From Bacteroidota bacterium (GTDB taxonomy: Bacteria > Bacteroidota > Bacteroidia > JABEUT01): DNA of 44,910 nt. The number at the start of each line of letters is the position of its first letter. Within the stretch, counting starts at the first letter, position 1. Position numbers and translations under genes: made by a program. Positions 15,301 to 22,736 of this stretch are shown one piece after another. Location of the stretch: the NCBI GenBank assembly GCA_013285805.1, contig JABDGY010000013.1:3067-47976 (forward strand), in the 5' to 3' direction. The notes below the pieces were generated by a model. It was not told the origin of the DNA. It saw only the letters and a program-made list of their open reading frames with translations, and searched no databases.

Positions 15301-18282
15301 CGGATTATTATTGGGCTGCGTTTCCGGGTTATTTGTTGTTACCGGATTACTAGGTTGAGTGGTAGGGTTGCTTGGCTGTGTAGTAGTTGGGTTATTGTTG
15401 GGTTGTGTCTCTGGATTATTTGTCGTTACGGGGTTACTAGGTTGAGTGGTAGGGTTGCTTGGCTGAGTGGTAGTTGGATTATTGTTGGGTTGGGTTTCCG
15501 GGTTGTTGGTCGTTACGGGATTGTTTGGTTGTGTAGTTGGGTTACTGGGCTGAGTAGTATTCGGATTATTAGTTGCTACGGGGTTACTAGGCTGAGTAGT
15601 CGGGTTGCTTGGCTGAGTAGTCGTGGGATTATTGTTGGGCTGTGTTTCCGGGTTATTAGTCGTTACCGGATTACTAGGCTGCGTGGTAGGATTGCTTGGC
15701 TGTGTATTAGTCTGGTTATTATTTACAACAACGGGTGGAGTAAAATTCTTTATATCTTTTTTCAAATCTGCTGAATCGGTAGAAGCAAGAGGTGTAGAAG
15801 GTGAGTTTTTAGAAATACTGTCAACACTATGAGCCTGTGCCATCAGGTTGTTATATTCATCATGCAGTTGTACAAGTGTTTTCTGGTTTTCCTGTATCTC
15901 GTTTTCTTTTTCTTTTTTACTATTGGCCAAATCTCTTGCCTGTTCAAGCATTGCCACTTTTTCATTCGGGTTATCTGTTTTCTGCGCCTGGCTCACATAG
16001 TCATCCGATTCCTGCTGCAGGCGGTTAGCTTCTTTCTGCAGGTCAGAGTCATGCTTTACAACTTCAACAGAATCTTGTTTTAAGTCTCTTGCCTGGGTGC
16101 GTACAAGGTCTCCTGCTGATGGAGCAGGAGGAGGATTGCTCTCGGTTTGCTTGTCGAGGCTATCGCGCTGGGCCTGCAATTTTTTAATAGCCTTTGCTTT
16201 ATCCGGCGATTTAAGCGCTGAATCGAGCCTTGCCGAATATTGAGTGGCTTCATCGGCTTCTTTCTGTTTTACCATGGCCTGGCTTTCCATCTGCGATGCA
16301 AGCTGGAATGCTTCTATCGCTTTCTTACCCGCATCTTTTGAATTTTCCGATAATGCAGTTGCCTTATCAAGGCTGTCTTGTTTTTCTTCAGGGTTAGTAA
16401 TGTTATTGGCATGTTCTTTTATTTCCTGGGCTTCCCTGTCCAGCTCTTGGGAATGGTTCAACTCACTGGAAGCGTATTCAATGGCTTTGCCCGCATCGTC
16501 TTTAGCATTTTGTGCGGCCTCCTGTTGTTCTTTAGCATCGTTACGGGCAATTTTAACCAGGTCTTTACTGCTTACGCCTTTACCGCCTGTGGTATCAATA
16601 CGTACCTCATTCGTATCGCCTGTTCCCGTATCAGGAGGGTTGTTCGGTTGGGTTGAAGGGTTATTAGGTTGCGTTTCCGGGTTATTAGTTGCAACAGGAT
16701 TAGTAGGTTGGGTTGTGGGATTGTTGTTTGGTTGAGTTTCCGGATTATTAGGTTGAGTTGTTGGATTGTTTGGCTGTGTAGTTGGATTATTAGTTGTAGG
16801 AGGTGTATAAACTTTTATAGGCTTGGTTGTGTCAACATTCACTTCCATCTGGGCCTTTTGCTGAATAACATTCAAAGCCAACAGGTAGTTAGAGTCGCTA
16901 ACCGCACCCTGTACAGAATTGGTTATAATAAGTTTGTCAGTTGAGGGTTCATAGGTTATCTGCTGACCAATAGGGGTTAAACTATTTTGAGTAGGTATGG
17001 TAATCGATTCCGATTGTGTTTGATGATTGTTGGTTTCTACCGTAAAAACAAAATGTCCGCCATTAACAAGGTTCATAATGTAGCTGCCGCTATCGGCAGT
17101 TGAATTGAAAACACCAATTGTTTCACCCGATTGAAAGTCTTTTACAGTAATACGCGAGGCCGTAAGCGTTTTCCCATTGTCGCCATACGTTCTTCCTGTA
17201 ATCATAATATTTTCAGGCGGGTGGGGCTGTACATTTATTCTATAAACAGCTATACGCCCGTCGGGTGAAGAGCGGGTAGAGGAGAAAAAGGCTGTCTGGC
17301 CAAGGGTGTCTGCAATAAATAAAATATCGTCCCCGGGCGTATTAATAGGGAAGTCCATATTCACCGGCTGCGACCATGCCCCGGTGGCATCATTATAAAT
17401 CGATTTAAAAATGTCATATCCACCCATACTATTGTGCCCCATGGAAGAGAAGTAGAGAGTGTGTGTGGGTTCATCATAAAACGGATAATCTTCATCGTAA
17501 GGCGTATTAATTACTCCACCAAGGTTTGACGGTTTTCCCCATCCGCCGGTAGGCAATTTATACGCCACGTAAATGTCTTTGCCATTTTTATCGTCATCGC
17601 CATAACTTGAAAAGAAAAGTTTGCTCCTGTCTGGGGAAAGGTAGATGATAGAAGTAAGGTTTTTCTTCTTGTCTGTTTTCGTTTTAAAGTCATCGGGTTC
17701 CACTAGTAATGTTCCGCCATTTGAAGTAAGATCATAAGCCTGGTAATAATTGTCCCTGCTCAGTTCTTTCTTTCTTAATACATCAAGGTCGTGCAGATTA
17801 CTCAGTAACTGCTTGCCATTGTTACACATTTCTATAAGATGGTCTACCGGGTGCTTTTTAAGGTCAGACGAAGAGGCATTTTGCCTGAAATGGTTGTATG
17901 CCCGTATAGCATCATCGAAACGATAATTAAGGTGGTAGGCCCTGCCCAGGTAATAATATGCCAGGTTTTCTACAGCAGGAAGTTTTACCGCATTTTCAAT
18001 ATAATCAATTGGCTTTTTCTTATCAGCCTGGGAAAATAACATACAGGCGCCAAACCGGTAATTGTAATTCGGGTCATCCTGGTGAAGGCTTAATAATTGA
18101 GAATATTCATTAAACGCATTGGTATAGTCCTCATCCTCAAAATATTGGTTGGCTTGTTTTTTTAGCTGAGCTTCATTAGCCGGGCTTTTTTGCGCGGCAA
18201 CCTTGTCACTGATTACCAGTGATAAAGCCAGAAATGTAAGTATTACGGTTTGCCGTAGGTTTATCGGGATACTATATTTCAT
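12307..18282 (-). CDS. Giant PorE-like TPR/PD40 protein with repeat linkers and three SPOR domains
   Basis: The protein has 1991 residues from the ATG at 18282 (a GTG seven codons upstream is less likely). Order, with rough residues: signal peptide 1-31; TPR-like helices 35-165; PD40 propeller strands 190-350 (LSPDRSKLFFSSYGDDDKNG, HTLYFSSMGHNSMGGYDIF); a carboxypeptidase-regulatory-like beta domain 360-430; short Asn/Pro/Gln repeats 495-550; long coiled-coil-like helix 560-845; array of 12 units about 850-1220; helix 1230-1395; array of 6 units about 1400-1600; SPOR domains at about 1627-1704, 1754-1837 and 1900-1990. SPOR domains bind peptidoglycan stripped of stem peptides, often at division sites. 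TPR plus PD40 resembles PorE of the T9SS, but the usual OmpA domain is missing. It probably works as an envelope tether or scaffold. Confidence 0.85.
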   Translation of the reverse strand: MKYSIPINLRQTVILTFLALSLVISDKVAAQKSPANEAQLKKQANQYFEDEDYTNAFNEYSQLLSLHQDDPNYNYRFGACMLFSQADKKKPIDYIENAVKLPAVENLAYYYLGRAYHLNYRFDDAIRAYNHFRQNASSSDLKKHPVDHLIEMCNNGKQLLSNLHDLDVLRKKELSRDNYYQAYDLTSNGGTLLVEPDDFKTKTDKKKNLTSIIYLSPDRSKLFFSSYGDDDKNGKDIYVAYKLPTGGWGKPSNLGGVINTPYDEDYPFYDEPTHTLYFSSMGHNSMGGYDIFKSIYNDATGAWSQPVNMDFPINTPGDDILFIADTLGQTAFFSSTRSSPDGRIAVYRINVQPHPPENIMITGRTYGDNGKTLTASRITVKDFQSGETIGVFNSTADSGSYIMNLVNGGHFVFTVETNNHQTQSESITIPTQNSLTPIGQQITYEPSTDKLIITNSVQGAVSDSNYLLALNVIQQKAQMEVNVDTTKPIKVYTPPTTNNPTTQPNNPTTQPNNPETQPNNNPTTQPTNPVATNNPETQPNNPSTQPNNPPDTGTGDTNEVRIDTTGGKGVSSKDLVKIARNDAKEQQEAAQNAKDDAGKAIEYASSELNHSQELDREAQEIKEHANNITNPEEKQDSLDKATALSENSKDAGKKAIEAFQLASQMESQAMVKQKEADEATQYSARLDSALKSPDKAKAIKKLQAQRDSLDKQTESNPPPAPSAGDLVRTQARDLKQDSVEVVKHDSDLQKEANRLQQESDDYVSQAQKTDNPNEKVAMLEQARDLANSKKEKENEIQENQKTLVQLHDEYNNLMAQAHSVDSISKNSPSTPLASTDSADLKKDIKNFTPPVVVNNNQTNTQPSNPTTQPSNPVTTNNPETQPNNNPTTTQPSNPTTQPSNPVATNNPNTTQPSNPTTQPNNPVTTNNPETQPNNNPTTTQPSNPTTQPSNPVTTNNPETQPNNNPTTTQPSNPTTQPSNPVTTNNPETQPNNNPTTTQPSNPVTTNNPETQPNNNPTTTQPTNPTTQPSNPVTTNNPETQPNNNPTTTQPSNPTTQPSNPVAINNNPVTQPNNNPTTTQPNNPTTQPSNPVTTNNPETQPNNNPTTTQPSNPITTNNPETQPNNNPTTTQPNNPTTQPSNPVTINNPETQPNNNPTTTQPTNPTTTQPTDPVTTNNPETQPNNNPTTTQPSNPVATNNPETQPNNNPTTTQPSNPETQPDSYPVNNEPTNPVPVTVNYTNGPAAQSHKVANTYTNEANQLSNQAEEARDLAHHTTDPEQAKALNRKADSLDDAAAEQKLIATTYTNDANGAQYLNNQQQLQAWKNAEQTNSSDKIITADLLMQDAQGNYDESAKEKQKADNTTVPYLKQMYLDNSKHYLEIALDKQQKAQNIFLQVNPDLKNVTPETNPVATTNNPETQPNNNPTTTQPNNPTTQPSNPVTTNNPETQPNNNPTTTQPSNPTTQPSNPVTTNNPETQPNNNPTTTQPSNPTTQPSNPVTTNNPETQPNNNPTTTQPSNPTTQPSNPVTTNNPATQPNNNPTTTQPSNPTTQPSNPVATTNNPETQPNNNPTTTQPSNPTTQPSNPVATTNNPANTATASETIDVIRELPASPYSNAHPIPINPPLPEGLVYKVQIGAFRNPIKQTAFKGLEPIAGETTTQGFTRYTAGIFKELDKAKDALTKVQGLGYKDAFIVAFLNGKRVPLNQAATTQPIATNNPATNTQPPVNNTTQPETQPSTNTTAPVASTPVTDVKGLFFTVQVGAFLKPVTADKLYNLQPLFSYKAPNGYIRYNCGIYSTVPKASAAKDAIVSRTPIKDAFVVAYYNGDRIGLPQAAELLSSGKASTPTNPGLDATPAGANNTSATTQPVTQPTNTPVTPIGTGQPINNAPPTVTPADTAHGKVTFSVQVGAYSGQIPLDVANNLIKIASQGIHPHKEDNGITSYTVGEYDNYASADAFKDELATDGFPDCFVVAYHNGKKISLKEAQLLINK
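13490..14075. repeat. Coding tandem repeat, 6 units of about 87 bp
   Basis: On the minus strand the units encode a 29-residue block with the core QPNNNPTTTQP followed by SNPTTQPSNPVTTNNPET. Third-base differences between units and occasional residue changes (PATQP for PETQP) show that the units are not freshly copied. Confidence 0.9.
14625..15725. repeat. Coding tandem repeat, 12 core units
   Basis: This is the same unit as the 13490-14075 array, with some units shortened (one or two of the NPTTQPS blocks missing). Because the repeat lacks stop codons in other frames, a 422-residue shadow frame appears on the plus strand. It is not a gene. Confidence 0.9.
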
Positions 18283-18340
18283 AGCCAGCTGCTTCCGGGG
18301 CACAAGTAAACTTTAATGCGGTTAATTTTAGCTAAAACAG

Positions 18341-18348
18341 CAAAGTTA
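18341..18348 (-). promoter_or_regulatory. -7 promoter box of the giant SPOR protein
   Basis: The minus strand reads TAACTTTG, an exact TAnnTTTG match 58 nt before the ATG at 18282. Confidence 0.55.
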
Positions 18349-18385
18349 ATGATTTTGATGGGGCAGAGGGCGAGTTTTTTAAGGC

Positions 18386-19021
18386 TTACTGGGCCTTTTT
18401 CCGGAAAATCTTCAGTTCCGATTCCTGCCTTTTTAACAGCCGTATAATGTTTTTACGGTGCATGAATATAACCATTAAAGGCAGCAAGATTGAAAATGCG
18501 ATGAGCCAGGAATAATGGTTTTTCGATACAGCTAATATCCATAAAGGGAAGCTACTAACCGCTAGCATTGAAGCCAGAGATACGTAATGCGAAACAATAA
18601 GTACAATGGCAAAAACTACCATGCATAATAAAGCTATAACCGGTGAAATACCAATAATAATACCCATGGTGGTTGCCACACCTTTACCACCTTTAAAGCC
18701 TACATAAATAGGGAATATATGGCCCACAATGGCTGCCAGTGCAAGTGCCACTTCAAGGTGAATTCGTGCTCCTGAACCCTGCGGATAAGTACTTAAGGTT
18801 ACTAAAGCTACTGCCAGCCAACCCTTGAAAATATCAATGAGAAGCACTACAGCTCCTGCCTTTTTACCTAAAACCCTAAGTGTATTGGTCGCCCCGGCAT
18901 TACCACTGCCAAATTCGCGTACGTCTTTGGAGTAAAAACGCCTGCCTAACCAAACTGAAGTCGGTATTGAGCCTATTAAATAAGCTGCAATAAATAAGAT
19001 AACATCCTGCTTTTCAATCAT
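18386..19021 (-). CDS. plsY: Glycerol-3-phosphate acyltransferase PlsY
   Basis: The protein has 211 residues from the ATG at 19021. It is an inner-membrane enzyme that moves an acyl group from acyl-phosphate to glycerol-3-phosphate, the first step of phospholipid synthesis. The three PlsY motifs are present: GSIPTSVWLGR at the N-terminus, REFGSGNAGATNTLR around residue 40, and HIFPIYVGFKGGKGVATTMG around residue 105. Several membrane segments alternate with these loops. It lies 60 nt downstream of the primary sigma factor gene but has its own -7 box, so it may be transcribed separately. Confidence 0.96.
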   Translation of the reverse strand: MIEKQDVILFIAAYLIGSIPTSVWLGRRFYSKDVREFGSGNAGATNTLRVLGKKAGAVVLLIDIFKGWLAVALVTLSTYPQGSGARIHLEVALALAAIVGHIFPIYVGFKGGKGVATTMGIIIGISPVIALLCMVVFAIVLIVSHYVSLASMLAVSSFPLWILAVSKNHYSWLIAFSILLPLMVIFMHRKNIIRLLKRQESELKIFRKKAQ

Positions 19022-19041
19022 AAACAAGGCTTTCGCTTATA

Positions 19042-19049
19042 CAAAGTTA
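19042..19049 (-). promoter_or_regulatory. -7 promoter box of plsY
   Basis: The minus strand reads TAACTTTG, an exact consensus box ending 20 nt before the plsY ATG. Confidence 0.6.
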
Positions 19050-19080
19050 AGCATTTATTTAAAACCTTGCAAATAATGCC

Positions 19081-19950
19081 TCAACCCAGGTAGGTTTTAA
19101 GGATTTTGCTCCTTGAATTATGACGCAGCCTGCGAATAGCCTTATCCTTTATCTGCCTTACCCTTTCCGGAGAAATATCAAGTCTTCTGGCTATCTCTTC
19201 TATAAGCAATGGTTGCTGAATTGGTGCCAGGCCGAAATAAAATTTAAGCACATCAGCCTCACGTGGGGGGATAGTAGACAGCGTCCTGGTTACTTCAGTC
19301 TTCAGCGATTCTTTCAGCAATTCATTCTCAGGGCTTACAGCGCTTTCATCGCGCGTAACATCATAAAGGTTACCGTCGTCGTCCTCTCCGCCCAAAGGTG
19401 CATCCATTGATACAGTACGCGCATAGTTCTGTATCGACATTTTCACGTCGGCTTCAGTCATCTTGGTTATTTCAGCAACTTCCTCCGAAGTAGGTTCACG
19501 CCCAAACTCCTGCTCAAGCCTAGATGTGGCTTGGGTAATTTTGTGCATGGTGTTTATCTTGTTTACAGGTAAACGCACCAATCTTGAATTTTCAGCCAAC
19601 GCCTGGTGTATGGTTTGCCTTATCCACCATACTGCATATGATATGAATTTGAATCCTTTGGAAGGGTCAAAACGTTTTGCGGCTTTCAAAAGCCCCAGGT
19701 TACCTTCATTAATAAGGTCCTGTAAGCTAAGCCCGCGGTTCTGGTATTGTTTTGCAACTGATACAACAAAACGCAGGTTAGCCTTGGTTAATTTTTCGAG
19801 GGCATCCATATCGCCTTGCTGAATCTTTTTTGCCAGGTCAACTTCTTCGTCGGGTGTAATCATATCTACCCGGCTTATATCGTGCAGATATTTGTCAAGG
19901 CCCGGCGTTTCGCGGTTAGTTACCTTTTGTGATATTTTGAGTTGTCTCAT
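19081..19950 (-). CDS. rpoD: Primary RNA polymerase sigma factor (SigA/RpoD, Bacteroidota type)
   Basis: The protein has 289 residues, the short form usual for the Bacteroidota housekeeping sigma factor, which lacks the long region 1.1. Region 1.2 begins near DKYLHDISRV. Region 2 contains NLRFVVSVAKQYQNRGLSLQ and FDPSKGFKFISYAVWWIRQ, and region 3 follows with REPTSEEVAEI. Region 4 ends with the helix-turn-helix ISPERVRQIKDKAIRRLR. This factor is expected to read the TAnnTTTG boxes that recur through the window. The start MRQLKIS is typical of the family. Confidence 0.96.
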   Translation of the reverse strand: MRQLKISQKVTNRETPGLDKYLHDISRVDMITPDEEVDLAKKIQQGDMDALEKLTKANLRFVVSVAKQYQNRGLSLQDLINEGNLGLLKAAKRFDPSKGFKFISYAVWWIRQTIHQALAENSRLVRLPVNKINTMHKITQATSRLEQEFGREPTSEEVAEITKMTEADVKMSIQNYARTVSMDAPLGGEDDDGNLYDVTRDESAVSPENELLKESLKTEVTRTLSTIPPREADVLKFYFGLAPIQQPLLIEEIARRLDISPERVRQIKDKAIRRLRHNSRSKILKTYLG

Positions 19951-20026
19951 GACTTGGTTATTGTTTTCGTTAATATTAAACGTATATAAAGACGATTTGT
20001 TACACGTTTTGCTTCACATAAATCAA

Positions 20027-20034
20027 TAGTTTTG
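20027..20034 (+). promoter_or_regulatory. -7 promoter box of surE
   Basis: TAGTTTTG is an exact TAnnTTTG match 16 nt before the GTG start at 20051. Confidence 0.55.
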
Positions 20035-20050
20035 AACATTCTTTAACCCG

Positions 20051-20830
20051 GTGAAAAAACGAAAACCAACTATTCTTGTGACAAATGATGATGGTATTAC
20101 ATCGCGCGGTATTAAAGCGCTTGTAGAGGTAGCCTCCTCATTCGGAGAGGTTTATGTTGTAGCGCCCGACAAACCACAATCGGGTATGGGTCATGCCATA
20201 ACGGTGCACTCGGGCATTAATGTTTCACACTATCATTTTGAAGGTGCTAAGGCTGCATTTAGCTGCACGGGAACGCCGGCAGATTGCGTGAAACTGGCTA
20301 TATACCACCTGCTTAAAGAGAAGCCCGACATTTGTCTTTCTGGAATTAATCATGGCTCGAATGCTTCGCTGAATGTAATTTATTCAGGCACTATGTCAGC
20401 TGCGCTTGAAGGTTCACTTGAAGGCATTCCTTCTGCCGGAATTTCGCTTTGCAATAACCATGTTGATAGGGATTTAACTACTGCGATAAAAGCCACTGAA
20501 AGCATTGTTGAAATGATGATTCATAACAAACCCGATAACAATCTTTGTCTTAATATAAACGTGCCTGATATATTGTTAAAAGATGTTAAGGGCATAAAAT
20601 TCTGCCGGCAGTCGAAAGGAAACTGGCACGAATTTTACGAAGTACATAAGGATGAAGAAGGCAATGAGTTTTTATGGCTGACTGGTAAATTTGAGAACCT
20701 GGAAAAACGTGAAAAGGATACTGATTTATGGGCGCTTGGTAATGGCTACGTTTCAGTTGTTCCGATTAATGCAGATATGACAGCTTTTACAGAATTAGAT
20801 AGAATAAAAGACTGGAAGGTAAAGTGGTAA
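20051..20830 (+). CDS. surE: 5'/3'-nucleotidase SurE
   Basis: The protein has 259 residues and begins at GTG, because no ATG precedes the conserved N-terminal strand. SurE is a metal-dependent nucleoside monophosphate phosphatase. The family signature is intact: TNDDGITSRGI (the metal-binding Asp pair), APDKPQSGMGHAIT, a GTPADCVKLAI loop, and SGINHGSNASLNVIYSGTMSAA. The C-terminus is of normal length. It ends only 3 nt from the convergent flippase gene, with no terminator visible between them. Confidence 0.95.
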   Translation: MKKRKPTILVTNDDGITSRGIKALVEVASSFGEVYVVAPDKPQSGMGHAITVHSGINVSHYHFEGAKAAFSCTGTPADCVKLAIYHLLKEKPDICLSGINHGSNASLNVIYSGTMSAALEGSLEGIPSAGISLCNNHVDRDLTTAIKATESIVEMMIHNKPDNNLCLNINVPDILLKDVKGIKFCRQSKGNWHEFYEVHKDEEGNEFLWLTGKFENLEKREKDTDLWALGNGYVSVVPINADMTAFTELDRIKDWKVKW

Positions 20831-20833
20831 GTT

Positions 20834-22330
20834 TTATGATTCTTTGTGTGGAGCGAAAAATTTCATTTTAGTGAAGCTATAAACCAGCTGGTTCACATCT
20901 TCAGAAAGTTTGAAGAGCAAAACTGCACCGCCATACAATACAACTATGACTGTCGATTTTACTCCAATGTCTACAAATTTATTATGGAAGTTGGGTATTA
21001 GGTAAACTATTCCCCAAACGGCTAACGTTATTAAAAGAACCCATAAACAATCAAGTGTATAGGGCTGCATTTTAAAGTTGTATTGGACAAACCAGAGGCG
21101 CAACAGGTTATATAATACAAGGCTAATCATTGCTGCTATTGAAGCACCTGTCATGCCATATATAGGTATGAATACCAGATTCATTATTACAGTTAATATA
21201 ACCAGCAGCAGGGTAAACCACAGGTCGTATTTATATTTTTTTGAAGTGATGGTGATATGCCCGTTCAGTCCTGTGGCAAGGTCGAAGTATTTGCCAAGGG
21301 CAAGATATAGAAAAGCATATTTGGCTTGTGAAAACTCGGCAGGCATGAATTTGAAAATGGAATCTATATTAAGCCAAAGCCCAAGGAAAAGAATTCCACC
21401 TGTAATCATATTTATTAATGCTGATTTTTTATACAATACTTCCATAGCATTCATATCTCGCTCTTTCCAGTAGCGGGCAATTAGGGGCATAGCTATTTTT
21501 TGCAACGAACGGTAAGGGAACACCATTACAGTGGCAACATAAATAATGGTAGTATAAATACCTGCCTGACTAAGGCTGAGCTTAGAAGCTATCATTAAGG
21601 AATCAACATTATTTATGATAGATGCGCCTAAAATTGAGAGTATAGTGAAGAAGCTGTATACCATTATCATTTTGAAGAAGCGCCTGAAACGTAGGCTTTT
21701 ACCGGGTGTTATGAATAATTGTTTTAAGTAAACCACATAGCCAAGTAAGAATATAGTGAGTAGGCAGTTGCATATTATATAAAGGATAACGAATTGGTGA
21801 AAGTCAACCAGCTTGAACGCATAAAGACTTACGCAAGCCGTTACCATAAGGCGGTTTACAAATTCGTTGAGCACGGTAGCAACTACAGTTTTGAGTAATG
21901 AGCGCAAGTAAGCATCAAGGAAGTTGAAGTATAATGCAGCAAGTGCAAGTGGAATGATGTAATAGTAGTAATCTATTAATAGCGGAGAGTTTTCTCCGAA
22001 GTAGTGCATTACAGCGCCACGAAAGGCAATAAAACAGGCAGATGTAATCAGGAAACCAACCATAATAATTATACCCAGCCAGAAAATAACCCCATGATGT
22101 TTTTTCTCCTTCTCGTGAAAAAACGGGAAGAAGCGCAGCAAACCACTTATCATACCCAACGCGGAAATCTGTGCATAGACAACAGAAATGTTAGTAGCTA
22201 TATTTACTAAGCCTAACTGTTCGCTGGTAAGGAAGTTGGTGAAGAGAAGTATTTTATTGACATAACCTAGCGCCGCACCGGCATACGCTGCAATGGTCAT
22301 TTTTATACTTTCTCTGCGGACAATCCCCAT
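20834..22330 (-). CDS. MOP-superfamily polysaccharide flippase (Wzx/MATE-like)
   Basis: The protein has 498 residues with about twelve to fourteen hydrophobic segments along its whole length, preceded by the short basic start MGIVRRESIKM typical of oligosaccharide flippases. Features of the family are the early GAALGYVNKILLF segment and the central SLMIASKLSLSQAGIYTTI element with an Asp in the preceding helix. It would move a lipid-linked oligosaccharide across the inner membrane. No glycosyltransferases lie beside it, so the polymer it serves (O-antigen, capsule or exopolysaccharide) cannot be inferred from context. Confidence 0.85.
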   Translation of the reverse strand: MGIVRRESIKMTIAAYAGAALGYVNKILLFTNFLTSEQLGLVNIATNISVVYAQISALGMISGLLRFFPFFHEKEKKHHGVIFWLGIIIMVGFLITSACFIAFRGAVMHYFGENSPLLIDYYYYIIPLALAALYFNFLDAYLRSLLKTVVATVLNEFVNRLMVTACVSLYAFKLVDFHQFVILYIICNCLLTIFLLGYVVYLKQLFITPGKSLRFRRFFKMIMVYSFFTILSILGASIINNVDSLMIASKLSLSQAGIYTTIIYVATVMVFPYRSLQKIAMPLIARYWKERDMNAMEVLYKKSALINMITGGILFLGLWLNIDSIFKFMPAEFSQAKYAFLYLALGKYFDLATGLNGHITITSKKYKYDLWFTLLLVILTVIMNLVFIPIYGMTGASIAAMISLVLYNLLRLWFVQYNFKMQPYTLDCLWVLLITLAVWGIVYLIPNFHNKFVDIGVKSTVIVVLYGGAVLLFKLSEDVNQLVYSFTKMKFFAPHKES

Positions 22331-22404
22331 ATATTACGGTAACGGATAAGGGTAACAAAAATGATAAAAACTTTGGTCTCTTAACACTATTTAACGAAGT
22401 TTAT

Positions 22405-22412
22405 TACTTTTG
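22405..22412 (+). promoter_or_regulatory. -7 promoter box of the B12 operon
   Basis: TACTTTTG is an exact consensus box placed about 6 nt before the first base of the riboswitch, so transcription would start with the aptamer. Confidence 0.7.
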
Positions 22413-22417
22413 CGTCG

Positions 22418-22600
22418 TAATGGTTTCCGATGTGTACGCAAGTGCAATAGGAATGAAAAGGGAACCGGGTGTAAGTCCCGGACAGTTCCCGCTGCTGTGA
22501 GCTCTTAAAAAGAGTTTTTGAATTCTACAGCCACTGTTAAGGCGCAACGCCGAGACGGGAAGGCTTCAAAAACGGAGTAAGTCAGAAGACCTGCCAATAC
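22418..22600 (+). promoter_or_regulatory. Cobalamin (B12) riboswitch
   Basis: The aptamer shows the family's conserved blocks: the leading GGTTTCCGATGTG, the central GGGTGTAAGTCCCGGACAG and CCCGCTGCTGTGAG elements, and the B12 box GTCAGAAGACCTGCC near the 3' end. The segment between 22601 and the receptor gene can form additional stems (for instance GAGGAA at 22641 with TTCCTC at 22664), so control could act at either termination or translation. When cobalamin binds, expression of the downstream uptake genes should fall. Confidence 0.95.
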
Positions 22601-22736
22601 AAAAGAAAATTAATAATTCAACGCTTTCGGGTAAAAAGCGAGGAATAGAAGACTATAAATAAGTTCCTCTATTCATTCAACTATCCGTTAAGCGTGTTAA
22701 AACAAACAAATGTTTAACACCTTAAAACAAATTTCA

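Noticed and set aside
14506-15774. Long plus-strand reading frame of 422 codons
   Set aside because: It lies opposite the Asn/Pro/Thr/Gln repeat array. Its sequence is a repetitive mixture of Arg, Ser, Ile and Val caused by the repeat, with no domain or plausible start.
12307-18282. The regular tandem arrays as a CRISPR-like array
   Set aside because: The units are contiguous coding repeats of about 87 bp with no unique spacers, and the frame stays open throughout.
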